Source: Nitrososphaerota archaeon
GTDB taxonomy: Archaea > Thermoproteota > Nitrososphaeria > Nitrososphaerales > UBA183
NCBI GenBank assembly: GCA_029784795.1
Contig: JAFMAW010000066.1
Location: 1 to 5,416, forward strand
Length of the DNA stretch: 5,416 nucleotides
Reading direction: 5' to 3'
Part shown: positions 1 through 5,416 of the stretch, piece after piece
How the letters are laid out: the number at the start of each line of letters is the position of its first letter
How positions within the stretch are numbered: the first letter of the stretch is position 1
The notes under the pieces: generated by a model
Database searches by the model: none
What the model was told of the DNA's origin: nothing
What the model saw: the letters and a program-made list of their open reading frames with translations, nothing else
Made by a program: the position numbers and the translations under genes

Positions 1-1
1 A

Positions 2-367
2 TTCATCACGTCCGGGGTGAGCACCGTCGGCATCAGCAACCCGTCCAACGTCGTCCACATGCTCTTCGCCATCGGGAACTTCTCTCTGACCTTCGTCATA
101 ATGATGGTGGGGCTGGTCTACGGGATGAAGAAGGTCGCCATGTACAGCTTCGGCGCCATCGTAGCACTGGTGGCGGCGACGGCCGGCGGGGCCCTCTTCC
201 TTGTCACCGGGGGCTCCAGGGTCTCCGGGTCCATCACCCTGGCCGCGGGCTGGGAGATGTCCCTGCTGTTCATGCTCGCCATATTCCTGTCCTACTACGC
301 CACGCTGAAGATCATGAGGGCGGTCAGGCTCATCGAGGCCCTGGCCCCGAAGACGGAGGCCCCTTAG
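2..367 (+). CDS. Small multi-pass membrane protein, 5' end cut off by the window
   Basis: I do not recognise this protein. The frame is open from the first complete codon at position 2 to a TAG at 365-367. Possible internal starts (GTG at 17, ATG at 59) have no Shine-Dalgarno match in front of them, so the true start probably lies before the window. Counting from the GTG at 17, three hydrophobic segments are visible at about residues 16-36, 41-64 and 80-99, followed by a short charged tail rich in Arg, Lys and Glu that ends APKTEAP. This suggests an integral membrane protein with a short, probably cytoplasmic, C-terminus. Third codon positions are almost all G or C, as in the following genes. 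The next gene starts 2 bp after the stop, so the two are probably co-transcribed with the actin cluster. No catalytic motif is visible, and the function is unknown. Confidence 0.75.
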   Translation, partial: FITSGVSTVGISNPSNVVHMLFAIGNFSLTFVIMMVGLVYGMKKVAMYSFGAIVALVAATAGGALFLVTGGSRVSGSITLAAGWEMSLLFMLAIFLSYYATLKIMRAVRLIEALAPKTEAP

Positions 368-369
368 AG

Positions 370-1347
370 ATGGCTAAGCAGGGGTTCACCAACACCTCGG
401 TCGAGACCCTCCCGGGGCTCCTCGTCCGCCAGTCGAGGCGCCTCCTTCGCATCATGTACCTCCAGGCCCTCCTCCTGGCGGTCACCTACGTCATGGGGGT
501 CTGGCTGGCCACGGTGATGGCGGCCCAGATAACTGTCACCGAGCCCGAGGTGGTGCTGCACGTCACCCTGGCCTGCACCTTCGCCAGCATCACGGCAGCC
601 CTGGGGTTCCTCGCGATGCTGCAGCGGCAGAGGGACGTGGCAGTGCTCAACCTGCTGCTCTTCCTGGCCATGGTGGTCGCAGGGGTCACGGGGTTCGCGC
701 TCCTCGGCGACCTGTCCAGCGGGGCCCAGGTCACCATGACCAACCTCACCATGGCGACGGTCGCCGGCTTCGGGATGCCCGTCACCGGGTACTCGATGGC
801 CAAGGAGGCGAGGATAGTCAGGTCCGGGAGGGCTGACGTGATGGTCGAGCCCTCGGCGGCCTCCGCCCTGGCCATGATTGCCCTGGTGGCCCTCGCCCTG
901 ACCGTCGTCGCCGGGGTCTCCACCATGACCATCGCCCTCTCTGCCTCCCTCGCGGCGCTCTACGCCACGGCGGTGGCCATCCACTTCGGCCTGGCCGCGG
1001 TGACGATATCACTCTCCCTCGGCGTCTTCGTCCTGGCCATCCTGGAAGGGCCCAGCAACGGGACCCGGCCTTCGAAGGTCACCATGCAGAGGGCCCTGTT
1101 CGGGATGTTCGCCCTGGCCGCCGCCTCGCTCGCAGGGGGGGCGGGGGTGATCGCCGCGGGGCTGGTCCCCGGGGCAGGCGGGGGGCTTTCCTACATCGTG
1201 ATGATGGGCGAAACCGTCTCGGTCGTCTACGGGTTCCTGATCCTGGTCCTCGCCTCGCCCTTCGGGGGGCCCAGGGCGCACGAAGGGGACGCGGCGGGCG
1301 GGGCTCCGCGCGCGAGGGCCGCTGATGGCGACGGGGGCTCCCCATGA
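370..1347 (+). CDS. Polytopic membrane protein of unknown function (325 aa)
   Basis: The ATG start at 370 is preceded by a GGAGG at 355-359, 10 bp upstream and inside the end of the previous gene. After a polar N-terminus with an Arg-rich patch (residues 20-27), hydrophobic segments follow at about 28-51, 62-84, 90-112, 121-143, 163-184, 186-206, 208-225, 241-266 and 275-297, so eight or nine membrane passes are likely. Loops carrying positive charge include about 85-89 (QRQRD) and 144-154 (AKEARIVRSGR). The C-terminus after residue 298 is a low-complexity tail rich in Gly, Ala, Arg and Asp that is probably disordered. No transporter, transferase or protease signature is recognisable by eye, so no function is assigned. 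It lies between two other membrane proteins: 2 bp separate it from the gene before, and its TGA overlaps the ATG of the gene after. This strongly suggests an operon. Confidence 0.85.
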   Translation: MAKQGFTNTSVETLPGLLVRQSRRLLRIMYLQALLLAVTYVMGVWLATVMAAQITVTEPEVVLHVTLACTFASITAALGFLAMLQRQRDVAVLNLLLFLAMVVAGVTGFALLGDLSSGAQVTMTNLTMATVAGFGMPVTGYSMAKEARIVRSGRADVMVEPSAASALAMIALVALALTVVAGVSTMTIALSASLAALYATAVAIHFGLAAVTISLSLGVFVLAILEGPSNGTRPSKVTMQRALFGMFALAAASLAGGAGVIAAGLVPGAGGGLSYIVMMGETVSVVYGFLILVLASPFGGPRAHEGDAAGGAPRARAADGDGGSP

Positions 1348-1493
1348 CCCTCTTCGACCTGCTGCTGTTCCTTTTCCTGTTCTGCACCGGGTTCTTCTCC
1401 TTCCTGGTGGTGTTCTACCAGGCCTGGAGGGGTAACAACGTAGTGAAGGCGAGCCCCGGGGCCGGCCGGGCCCGCGAAACCTCAAACACTTAA
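1344..1493 (+). CDS. Small single-pass membrane protein (49 aa)
   Basis: This short gene opens with the ATG of an ATGA overlap with the stop of the preceding gene and ends at TAA (1491-1493). The protein begins MTLFDLLLFLF and has one strongly hydrophobic stretch at about residues 4-26, rich in Leu and Phe. A short basic, Gly/Ala/Ser-containing tail follows (residues 27-49, including YQAWRGN). It therefore looks like a small N-in or N-out single-helix membrane protein. Support for its being real is the 4-base stop/start overlap that allows translational coupling, codon choice with G or C in nearly every third position, and filling of an otherwise empty gap. There is no independent strong Shine-Dalgarno site. 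Its last codons overlap the TATA-like element of the actin gene. Family and function are unknown. Confidence 0.65.
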   Translation: MTLFDLLLFLFLFCTGFFSFLVVFYQAWRGNNVVKASPGAGRARETSNT

Positions 1494-1494
1494 A
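1482..1494 (+). promoter_or_regulatory. Archaeal BRE/TATA promoter element for the actin gene
   Basis: An A-rich run (TCAAACA, 1482-1488) precedes CTTAAA (1489-1494) in a surrounding of very GC-rich DNA. This matches the general form of archaeal promoters, a BRE directly before a TATA-like box. The box centre is about 31 bp before the TTG start at 1523. With the usual spacing of roughly 25-27 bp, transcription would begin near 1516-1519 and leave a leader of only a few bases. The element overlaps the stop codon of the preceding small gene, so the actin gene may have its own promoter within the operon. Confidence 0.5.
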
Positions 1495-1511
1495 GGGACT
1501 ACGAGAACGCT

Positions 1512-1522
1512 GGGAGGAGAGG
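1512..1522 (+). promoter_or_regulatory. Shine-Dalgarno site that fixes a TTG start
   Basis: GGGAGG (1512-1517) followed by AGAGG lies directly before the TTG at 1523, leaving 5 bases after the GGAGG core. This supports TTG as the start. It is the only start-type codon in the frame before the conserved first phosphate motif of the actin, which begins about ten residues later. Confidence 0.75.
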
Positions 1523-4390
1523 TTGTCTGCACCAAAGGAACTCTCAGTTTTCGGCGAGGACTACGGGACTTCCGAGCTGAAGTTCGGCCCCGCGACCCTG
1601 GGTAACATCCCCGACGTGATCGAGAACCGCGGGTACTTCCCCGACACCAGGAGCTCGATGGTCAGGATGACCGGCGGCCCCGACAAGAAGCTCCTCGTCG
1701 TAGGCCCCGACGTCTCGAACTTCGTGGAGGCGAAGAGGGACATAGCGGAGAGGATGGTCTACCCCATGCGCAGCGGCGTCATAGACAGGGACGACGACAG
1801 GTCCTGGTCCGTGGTGAAGGAGCTGACGAGGTACGCGCTCCTCAGGCACGTCCCCGACAGCCCGGGGTTCGAAGGGGTGAAGGCCGTGGCCGCCCTCTCT
1901 GCGGCCGCGCCGAGGTACATGTACGAGAGGCTCTTCGACATCCACAGGGAGGTGAACCAGGAGGAGGGGAGGAAGCTGGTGAAGGCAGTGTCTGTCATCC
2001 CCCAGCCCTTCGCCGTGGCCATATCGCAGAAGGTCCTGGCGTGCACCGTCCTGGAGGCCGGGGCCGGGAACTCTGTCACTTATGATCAGCCAATCCTTGT
2101 CCGTTCGGGGAACAAGATCGGGATGGTCAAGATCGGCGAGGTCGTGGACCCGATCGTCGAAAGGGGTTTCGAGGAGAGGCAAGGGACGCAGTGTGCTCCT
2201 GTCGATTACGACCTTTCAGTCCTGTCATTCGACCCCTACAGCCTGAAGGTGTCGTTCCGGAAGATCAAGGAGGTCTACAGGCATCCTTCACCACCTCTGC
2301 TCTACAAGGTGAAGACCCGGAAGGGGAGGACGGTTACCATAACCAAAGACCACAACCTCTACGTGCTACGAGGCGGACGACTAGAACTGCTTAGGACAGG
2401 CGATGTGAAGGCAGGGGATTATGTCCCCCTCCCCAGGTCAATCAGCTTCATCGGAACAGGCCCAGACAAGATCAATGTTCTCCGGACACTTGGATATCCG
2501 AAGTGGCTCAGAGTCATAGCTACAGACGAGACCAGGGAGCTGGTGAGAAAACACAGGCACGAACGAGGGGTCAGGCGCGCCCTCGGTTCTTCTCTGAGCG
2601 GGATTGTCACCAGAGGGGAGTCCATCAGAGCCGACAAGTATAGGAAGCTTGAGAAGCTTCTGGGCCTCGCATCAGAAGACGTCAAAATCTCCGCAAAGGG
2701 CGGAACGAAAATGAGCAACCTGGTCGCCGTCGACGAAGGGTTCCTTACCGCGGCCGGAGTCTACATAGCCGAGGGAATGACCCACGGCCAAGAGATGGGT
2801 GTCTGCAGCACAGAATGTGGATGGCTGGACGAATACGTCAGGTCCTATTTCCGGGGATTCGCGACACTTACCGACCTGCAGAGGCACGGGGCGTTCGTAG
2901 TCAACAACCTCGTGCTGTCGAGGCTGTTCTTCAAACTCTTTGGCACCGACGCGGGAAGCAAGCGCTTCGGGCCGTTGCTGCTGTCCCAGGCGCCGGAGAG
3001 GCTCGCCATAGCTTTAGCGTGCTATTACGAAGGGGACGGTAGCGCTCCTTTGCAGAGCAGGAGAGGAGGGCAGAGCATCGAGGCGGCGACCAAGAGCGCC
3101 ACGCTCGCTTCCGAGCTGGTAGTCGCGCTGCTCCGATTCGGCATCGTCGCCCGCACCCGGCTCAGGAGGATAGAATCGAAGAACCAGGTCGGGACCTACC
3201 ACACGATCCAGATAGGTGGCACCACAGATATCGCTGCATTCCTGCGGGAGATCGGGTTCGCTTCGTCGAGGAAGTTTGCAGGTGGTTTCCTCATGCTTAG
3301 ACCCAGAGCGAACACAAATGTCGACGTCGTCCCATGTGGCGAGCTGCTGAGGGAAGCTCGAGGCGAGGCGAAATCGGTGGAGGTGGCATCCAAGCTCGGC
3401 ATCAGCCAGAGGCTGGCGCTCCAATACGAGGAGGGAAAAAACAGACCGTCTAGGGCAAGGCTATCCCAACTAGTTTCTGCGTACACCAGAGGAGCAAAAT
3501 CAGAGGCACTGCTCTGGCTGACGGGCCTCGCTGAGAGCGACCTATTCTGGGACGAGATAGTCGAGATAAAGACGGTCAAGCCAAACTCCAAGTACGTCTA
3601 CGATGTCTCGTGCCCTGGAAACGAGACGTTCCTTGCGGGGAACGGTGGGATCTTTGTCCACAATACCCAGATAGCACCCATCAGCAGCGGGATGATATTC
3701 AACGCCCTCATCACCCTCAACAGGGCCGGCGGGGACTGCGACCTGGTGGCCGCGGAGATACTGAGGGACGCGGGCTACGGGGACCTCGCCCGGGAGCCGA
3801 AGCTGGTCAAGCTCTTCAAGGAGTCCCTGGGGCTGGTCCCCAAGAGCCTGAAGGACGTGATGGCGGACAAGGGGAACCCGAAGTACGGCGCGGTCTTCAG
3901 GGTCCCAAACACGCGGATATCCATCGACCTGGACAAGAACAGCTGGCAGCGGTTCCTCATCGGCGAGTACTTCTTCGACCCCTCCAACGAGTACTTCTCG
4001 TCCTACTACCGCCGGGGCTTCCCCAAGCCCGCCGACTCCTACTCCGAGGGGAAGCTTGTCTCCGGGACCACCGACCTGGCCGAGGTGATAATCCAGTCCG
4101 TCCAGAAGTGCAGCTTCGAGATACAGCCAGCCCTGTACCGCTCCATCTTCCTCTCGGGAGGGGGCTTCTCCTGGCAGGTCCCCTCGGGGATGGAGGCCTC
4201 CGCCGTCGACTCGTCCACGAAGCTCAGGCTGATGCTGGAGGCCAAGGGGATCCAGGGGGTCAACGTCACGCTCACCAAGAACCCGGTCTACAACGTCTGG
4301 CAGGGGTGCGTCGCCTACGGGATGTACATCCCAGACGACTTCGTCTGGGACTGGGACGAGCGCGAAGGCTGGCAGTACCTAGACCGGTGA
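1523..4390 (+). CDS. Archaeal actin (crenactin-type ATPase) interrupted by an intein
   Basis: The precursor has 955 residues; removal of the intein (184-714) leaves 424, close to crenactin and longer than the ~375 of eukaryotic actin. Actin-fold landmarks are in order. Phosphate 1 is at 11-22 (GEDYGTSELKFG, with D13, G15 and K20). A Gln comparable to actin Gln137 is Q161 in VIPQPFA. Phosphate 2 is LEAGAGN (177-183) joined to TQIAPIS (715-721). The adenosine motif is FLSGGG (876-881), and YNVWQG (923-928) resembles actin's connect-2 region. Such proteins polymerise into ATP-dependent filaments. By eye, actin Asp154 is replaced by Glu178 and Asp157 by Ala181. The TTG start is set by the preceding ribosome site. 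The stop TGA overlaps the GTG of the next gene, and membrane-protein genes lie on both sides. The crenactin assignment rests on motifs and length. A divergent archaeal actin of another clade is the main alternative. Confidence 0.9.
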   Translation: MSAPKELSVFGEDYGTSELKFGPATLGNIPDVIENRGYFPDTRSSMVRMTGGPDKKLLVVGPDVSNFVEAKRDIAERMVYPMRSGVIDRDDDRSWSVVKELTRYALLRHVPDSPGFEGVKAVAALSAAAPRYMYERLFDIHREVNQEEGRKLVKAVSVIPQPFAVAISQKVLACTVLEAGAGNSVTYDQPILVRSGNKIGMVKIGEVVDPIVERGFEERQGTQCAPVDYDLSVLSFDPYSLKVSFRKIKEVYRHPSPPLLYKVKTRKGRTVTITKDHNLYVLRGGRLELLRTGDVKAGDYVPLPRSISFIGTGPDKINVLRTLGYPKWLRVIATDETRELVRKHRHERGVRRALGSSLSGIVTRGESIRADKYRKLEKLLGLASEDVKISAKGGTKMSNLVAVDEGFLTAAGVYIAEGMTHGQEMGVCSTECGWLDEYVRSYFRGFATLTDLQRHGAFVVNNLVLSRLFFKLFGTDAGSKRFGPLLLSQAPERLAIALACYYEGDGSAPLQSRRGGQSIEAATKSATLASELVVALLRFGIVARTRLRRIESKNQVGTYHTIQIGGTTDIAAFLREIGFASSRKFAGGFLMLRPRANTNVDVVPCGELLREARGEAKSVEVASKLGISQRLALQYEEGKNRPSRARLSQLVSAYTRGAKSEALLWLTGLAESDLFWDEIVEIKTVKPNSKYVYDVSCPGNETFLAGNGGIFVHNTQIAPISSGMIFNALITLNRAGGDCDLVAAEILRDAGYGDLAREPKLVKLFKESLGLVPKSLKDVMADKGNPKYGAVFRVPNTRISIDLDKNSWQRFLIGEYFFDPSNEYFSSYYRRGFPKPADSYSEGKLVSGTTDLAEVIIQSVQKCSFEIQPALYRSIFLSGGGFSWQVPSGMEASAVDSSTKLRLMLEAKGIQGVNVTLTKNPVYNVWQGCVAYGMYIPDDFVWDWDEREGWQYLDR
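2528..2671 (+). other. Possible helix-turn-helix-like module in the intein, before the endonuclease
   Basis: Intein residues 153-200 have the pattern of a small helical DNA-binding domain. A basic first helix (ETRELVRKHRHERG) is followed by RRALGSSLSGIVTRGESI, then a closing helix (ADKYRKLEKLLGLA). The spacing recalls Cro/cI-type repeats in which a short serine-rich turn precedes the recognition helix. The match is by eye only. It could equally be part of the endonuclease's own DNA-recognition region. Confidence 0.35.
2741..3286 (+). other. LAGLIDADG homing endonuclease domain of the intein
   Basis: Two degenerate LAGLIDADG motifs are visible about 88 residues apart. The first is FLTAAGVYIAEG at intein residues 224-235, the second LAIALACYYEGDGS at 311-324. 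The acidic residues at the catalytic positions are kept (Glu234 and Asp322). The second motif is followed by a typical segment in which KSATLASELVVALLRFGI forms the helix after the strand region. Enzymes of this kind cut the intein-free allele of the host gene so that repair copies the intein in. With both acidic residues present and the frame intact, the domain is probably still active or only recently inactivated. Boundaries are approximate. Confidence 0.85.
3341..3484 (+). other. Cro/cI (XRE)-like helix-turn-helix embedded in the intein
   Basis: Intein residues 424-471 lie after the endonuclease and before block F, and read as an XRE-type domain. ELLREARGEAKSVEVASKLG gives helices 1 and 2, GISQRLALQYEEGKN the turn and recognition helix with the typical Q-Y-E-x-G-K-x-x-P-S pattern, and ARLSQLVSAYT the last helix. 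Such a domain would contribute DNA binding, probably to help the endonuclease hold its target in the actin gene. The match to the family pattern is good by eye. The role is inferred. Confidence 0.7.
4386..4390 (+). promoter_or_regulatory. Possible GGTGA ribosome site within the actin stop
   Basis: GGTGA at 4386-4390 covers the actin stop codon and matches part of the archaeal anti-Shine-Dalgarno complement (GGAGGTGATC). It lies 8 bases before a GTG at 4399. It would favour that start over the overlapping GTG at 4387, shortening the membrane protein by four residues. The match is short and the choice is undecided. Confidence 0.3.
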
Positions 4391-5304
4391 GCCCCTCCGT
4401 GACATTCGAGGAGACGGAGAAGAGGCGGGCGGCCATGCTCCAGGGGAGCCGGCGCGTCGGCAGGGGGACCAGGCCGCTCCTGGTGGTCTTCGTCGCCCTC
4501 ACGGCGGCACTGATCTACCTCATAGCCGCCCCCTACGTCGGCCAGCTTTCCAACGACTACGGGGCGACGGCGGCGGTCGGCGCCCTGGGCGGGCTGATCC
4601 TCCTCGGCCTGAGGTACTCTTCTTACAGGAAGGTCCACGGCCCGCCCGGCTCGCTGTCCCTGGCCCTCCTCGACGTCATGGCCTGGGTCGGGGTGGTGGG
4701 GGTCTTCGTCTGGAGCTTCGTCTTCCCCACCCTGCACTCGTTCCCGGCGGGGATGATCCTCTACCTGTTCTACCTCCCCCAGTTCCCCATAGGGGTCTAC
4801 TCCCTGACGTTCATCTGGGCGATGCTCATAGTCCTCCGGGTGGTGCTGCAGCCGTTCACCAAGCCGCCGTCGGAGAGGGTGTATGCCGACATCGAGTCCT
4901 CGCTCCGCAAGCTCACGGACACGGTGAACCAGGTCGGGCTCCAGATGAAGGGGAACGACCGCAAGGTAGACCCCGCCCTGGCGGAGAAGGTCTCCTCCAT
5001 CATGTCAGAGATAACAGCGGTGAGGAAGGACCTCTCCGGCATAAAGACGTCCGGCTCGGCCGTCTACTCCGCCCCCGCCGCGGCCAACGTGTCCAGCGTG
5101 AGGGTGATGGCCCCCCAGCCCAGGCAGGCGCCGCAGCCCAGGGACCAGGTAGTCGTCGCAAGGCCGCAAGCCCCGGAGGTCCAGCCCAGGGCCGAAGGCG
5201 GGACGGGGGTGGCGGTCCCCGAGTCCACGGTCGACAACCCCTGGCTGGACGTCCTCGCCAGGCGCAAGGCAAGGAACGGCGCGGAGTCCGCCGGTCACAC
5301 GTAG
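4387..5304 (+). CDS. Membrane protein with coiled coil and amphipathic C-terminal tail (305 aa)
   Basis: I do not recognise a family. The chosen start, GTG at 4387, overlaps the actin stop as GTGA, which suggests translational coupling. GTG at 4399 is a good alternative because GGTGA at 4386-4390 could act as its ribosome site, and ATG at 4435 is also possible. A basic N-terminus (residues 12-29) precedes hydrophobic segments at about 30-51, 60-77, 90-113 and 122-157; the last may hold one or two passes. Residues 160-220 are polar with heptad-like spacing and probably helical or coiled coil. Residues 224-280 form a Pro/Gln/Ala/Arg-rich, probably disordered linker. The C-terminus carries an amphipathic stretch, NPWLDVLARRKARNG (284-298). 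The architecture of membrane anchor, rod, flexible linker and short tail fits a protein that ties filaments to the membrane. That role is inferred from its neighbour only. Confidence 0.85.
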   Translation: MSPSVTFEETEKRRAAMLQGSRRVGRGTRPLLVVFVALTAALIYLIAAPYVGQLSNDYGATAAVGALGGLILLGLRYSSYRKVHGPPGSLSLALLDVMAWVGVVGVFVWSFVFPTLHSFPAGMILYLFYLPQFPIGVYSLTFIWAMLIVLRVVLQPFTKPPSERVYADIESSLRKLTDTVNQVGLQMKGNDRKVDPALAEKVSSIMSEITAVRKDLSGIKTSGSAVYSAPAAANVSSVRVMAPQPRQAPQPRDQVVVARPQAPEVQPRAEGGTGVAVPESTVDNPWLDVLARRKARNGAESAGHT

Positions 5305-5414
5305 AGGACTTCTGCCGAACCGGCGAACATCGTCGCGACAGGCGTGGAGGTTGAAGAGAAGGCGTAGCTGGTCGCCGTGGAGTTGGTGGCCTGCATCAGG
5401 AGCCCGTACCCTCC
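5295..5414 (-). CDS. C-terminal end of a Ser/Thr-rich, probably extracellular protein (partial)
   Basis: On the minus strand a frame runs in from the window edge to a TGA (complement of 5295-5297), giving 39 residues that begin GGYGLLMQATNST and end FAGSAEVLYV. About 32 of the 39 codons end in G or C, as in the real genes here. The plus strand of this stretch carries no continued gene. The composition, many Ser, Thr and Ala alternating with hydrophobic residues, resembles the beta-rich end of a secreted or surface protein. Too little is visible to name a family. The gene converges on the actin cluster and its last 10 bases overlap the end of the upstream-strand membrane protein gene (5295-5304). 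Confidence 0.55.
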   Translation of the reverse strand, partial: GGYGLLMQATNSTATSYAFSSTSTPVATMFAGSAEVLYV

Positions 5415-5416
5415 TG

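Larger units (their letters stand above)
2072..3664 (+). mobile_element. Intein with homing endonuclease, inserted in the actin phosphate-2 loop
   Basis: This in-frame, 531-residue element excises itself from the precursor protein and rejoins the actin halves. It begins with Ser1 (TCT, 2072-2074) in SVTYDQPILV (block A). Block B has the TxxH motif as TKDH at intein residues 91-94 within VTITKDHNLYV. Block F is KYVYDVSCPGNETFLAGN, and block G ends GIFVHN with His530 and Asn531. The next residue is Thr, a valid +1 nucleophile, so this is a standard class 1 intein using Ser at the upstream and Thr at the downstream junction. The two endonuclease motifs lie between blocks B and F. By hand count, codons ending in A or T make up 13 of 30 at intein residues 86-115. 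They make up only 3 of 30 in the last 30 codons before and 3 of 30 in the first 30 after the intein, so it looks acquired. All splicing residues are present, and it is probably active. Confidence 0.95.

Noticed and set aside
364..984. Long open frames on the minus strand opposite the 325-residue membrane protein
   Set aside because: Their translations are low-complexity, rich in Gly, Arg, Asp, His and Pro, as expected from the reverse of a GC-rich gene. The plus-strand frame has coherent membrane helices and a ribosome site.
1451..1475. Palindromic GC-rich stretch (CCCCGGGG, GGCCGGCC) as a possible terminator
   Set aside because: No T-run follows on the plus strand, it lies within the codons for the basic tail of the 49-residue protein, and such short palindromes are expected at this GC content.
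2191..2394. Short open frame inside the intein on the plus strand, with similar ones on the minus strand
   Set aside because: They overlap conserved splicing and endonuclease blocks in the true frame and have no motif or ribosome site of their own.
2644..2660. Two GAAGCTT copies close together (possible repeat or protein-binding site)
   Set aside because: They encode the KLEKL helix repeat of the intein, so the repetition is explained by the protein sequence.
2072..3664. Reading the insert as an intron or a separate inserted gene
   Set aside because: The frame is continuous across both borders, and the ends show Ser1 and His-Asn/Thr splice residues, which fit protein splicing rather than RNA splicing or a free-standing gene.
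3610..4386. Open plus-strand frame running into the 305-residue membrane protein from far upstream
   Set aside because: This stretch is a +frame shadow of the actin C-terminal half, with Arg/Gly/Pro-rich nonsense. The recognisable protein begins only around 4387.
1..5416. CRISPR arrays, tRNA or rRNA genes, insertion sequences
   Set aside because: No regularly spaced repeats, tRNA-like cloverleaf segments, rRNA-like conserved stretches or transposase motifs were seen on either strand.

Overview
The window reads as a GC-rich archaeal genome segment. The evidence is an archaeal actin of the crenactin type, a GGAGG Shine-Dalgarno match before a TTG start, an archaeal-looking BRE/TATA element (CTTAAA, 1489-1494), heavy use of AGG for arginine, and almost uniform G/C in third codon positions. 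The best guess is a Thermoproteota-like lineage (crenactin-bearing or Nitrososphaeria/Bathyarchaeia-like). The sequence alone cannot fix the taxon, and a GC-rich Thermoplasmatota relative is not excluded.

Layout. Positions 2-367 hold the 3' end of a small multi-pass membrane protein, cut by the window edge. A gene for a 325-residue membrane protein with about eight or nine helices follows after 2 bp (370-1347). It overlaps by an ATGA a 49-residue, single-helix membrane protein (1344-1493). The last codons of that small gene carry the promoter of the next gene. The centrepiece (1523-4390) encodes an actin-fold ATPase of 424 residues, interrupted in its second phosphate loop by a 531-residue intein with a LAGLIDADG homing endonuclease and one or two helix-turn-helix-like modules. 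Its stop overlaps the start of a 305-residue protein (4387-5304) with four or five membrane helices, a probable coiled coil, a Pro/Gln/Ala-rich linker and a short amphipathic C-terminal tail. The last ~120 bases hold the C-terminal end of a Ser/Thr-rich protein on the minus strand, converging on this cluster. There is no gene-free stretch longer than 30 bp between the genes.

How the parts may work together. Five tightly packed genes on one strand, four of them membrane proteins, surround one actin. The simplest inference is a membrane-anchored actin cytoskeleton module. The downstream coiled-coil protein is the best candidate for a filament anchor or regulator, by loose analogy with the arcadins of crenactin clusters, although no sequence match to an arcadin is recognised here. 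The intein must excise before the actin can bind nucleotide normally. Its codon use is clearly less GC-biased than the gene it sits in, which suggests more recent arrival by homing.
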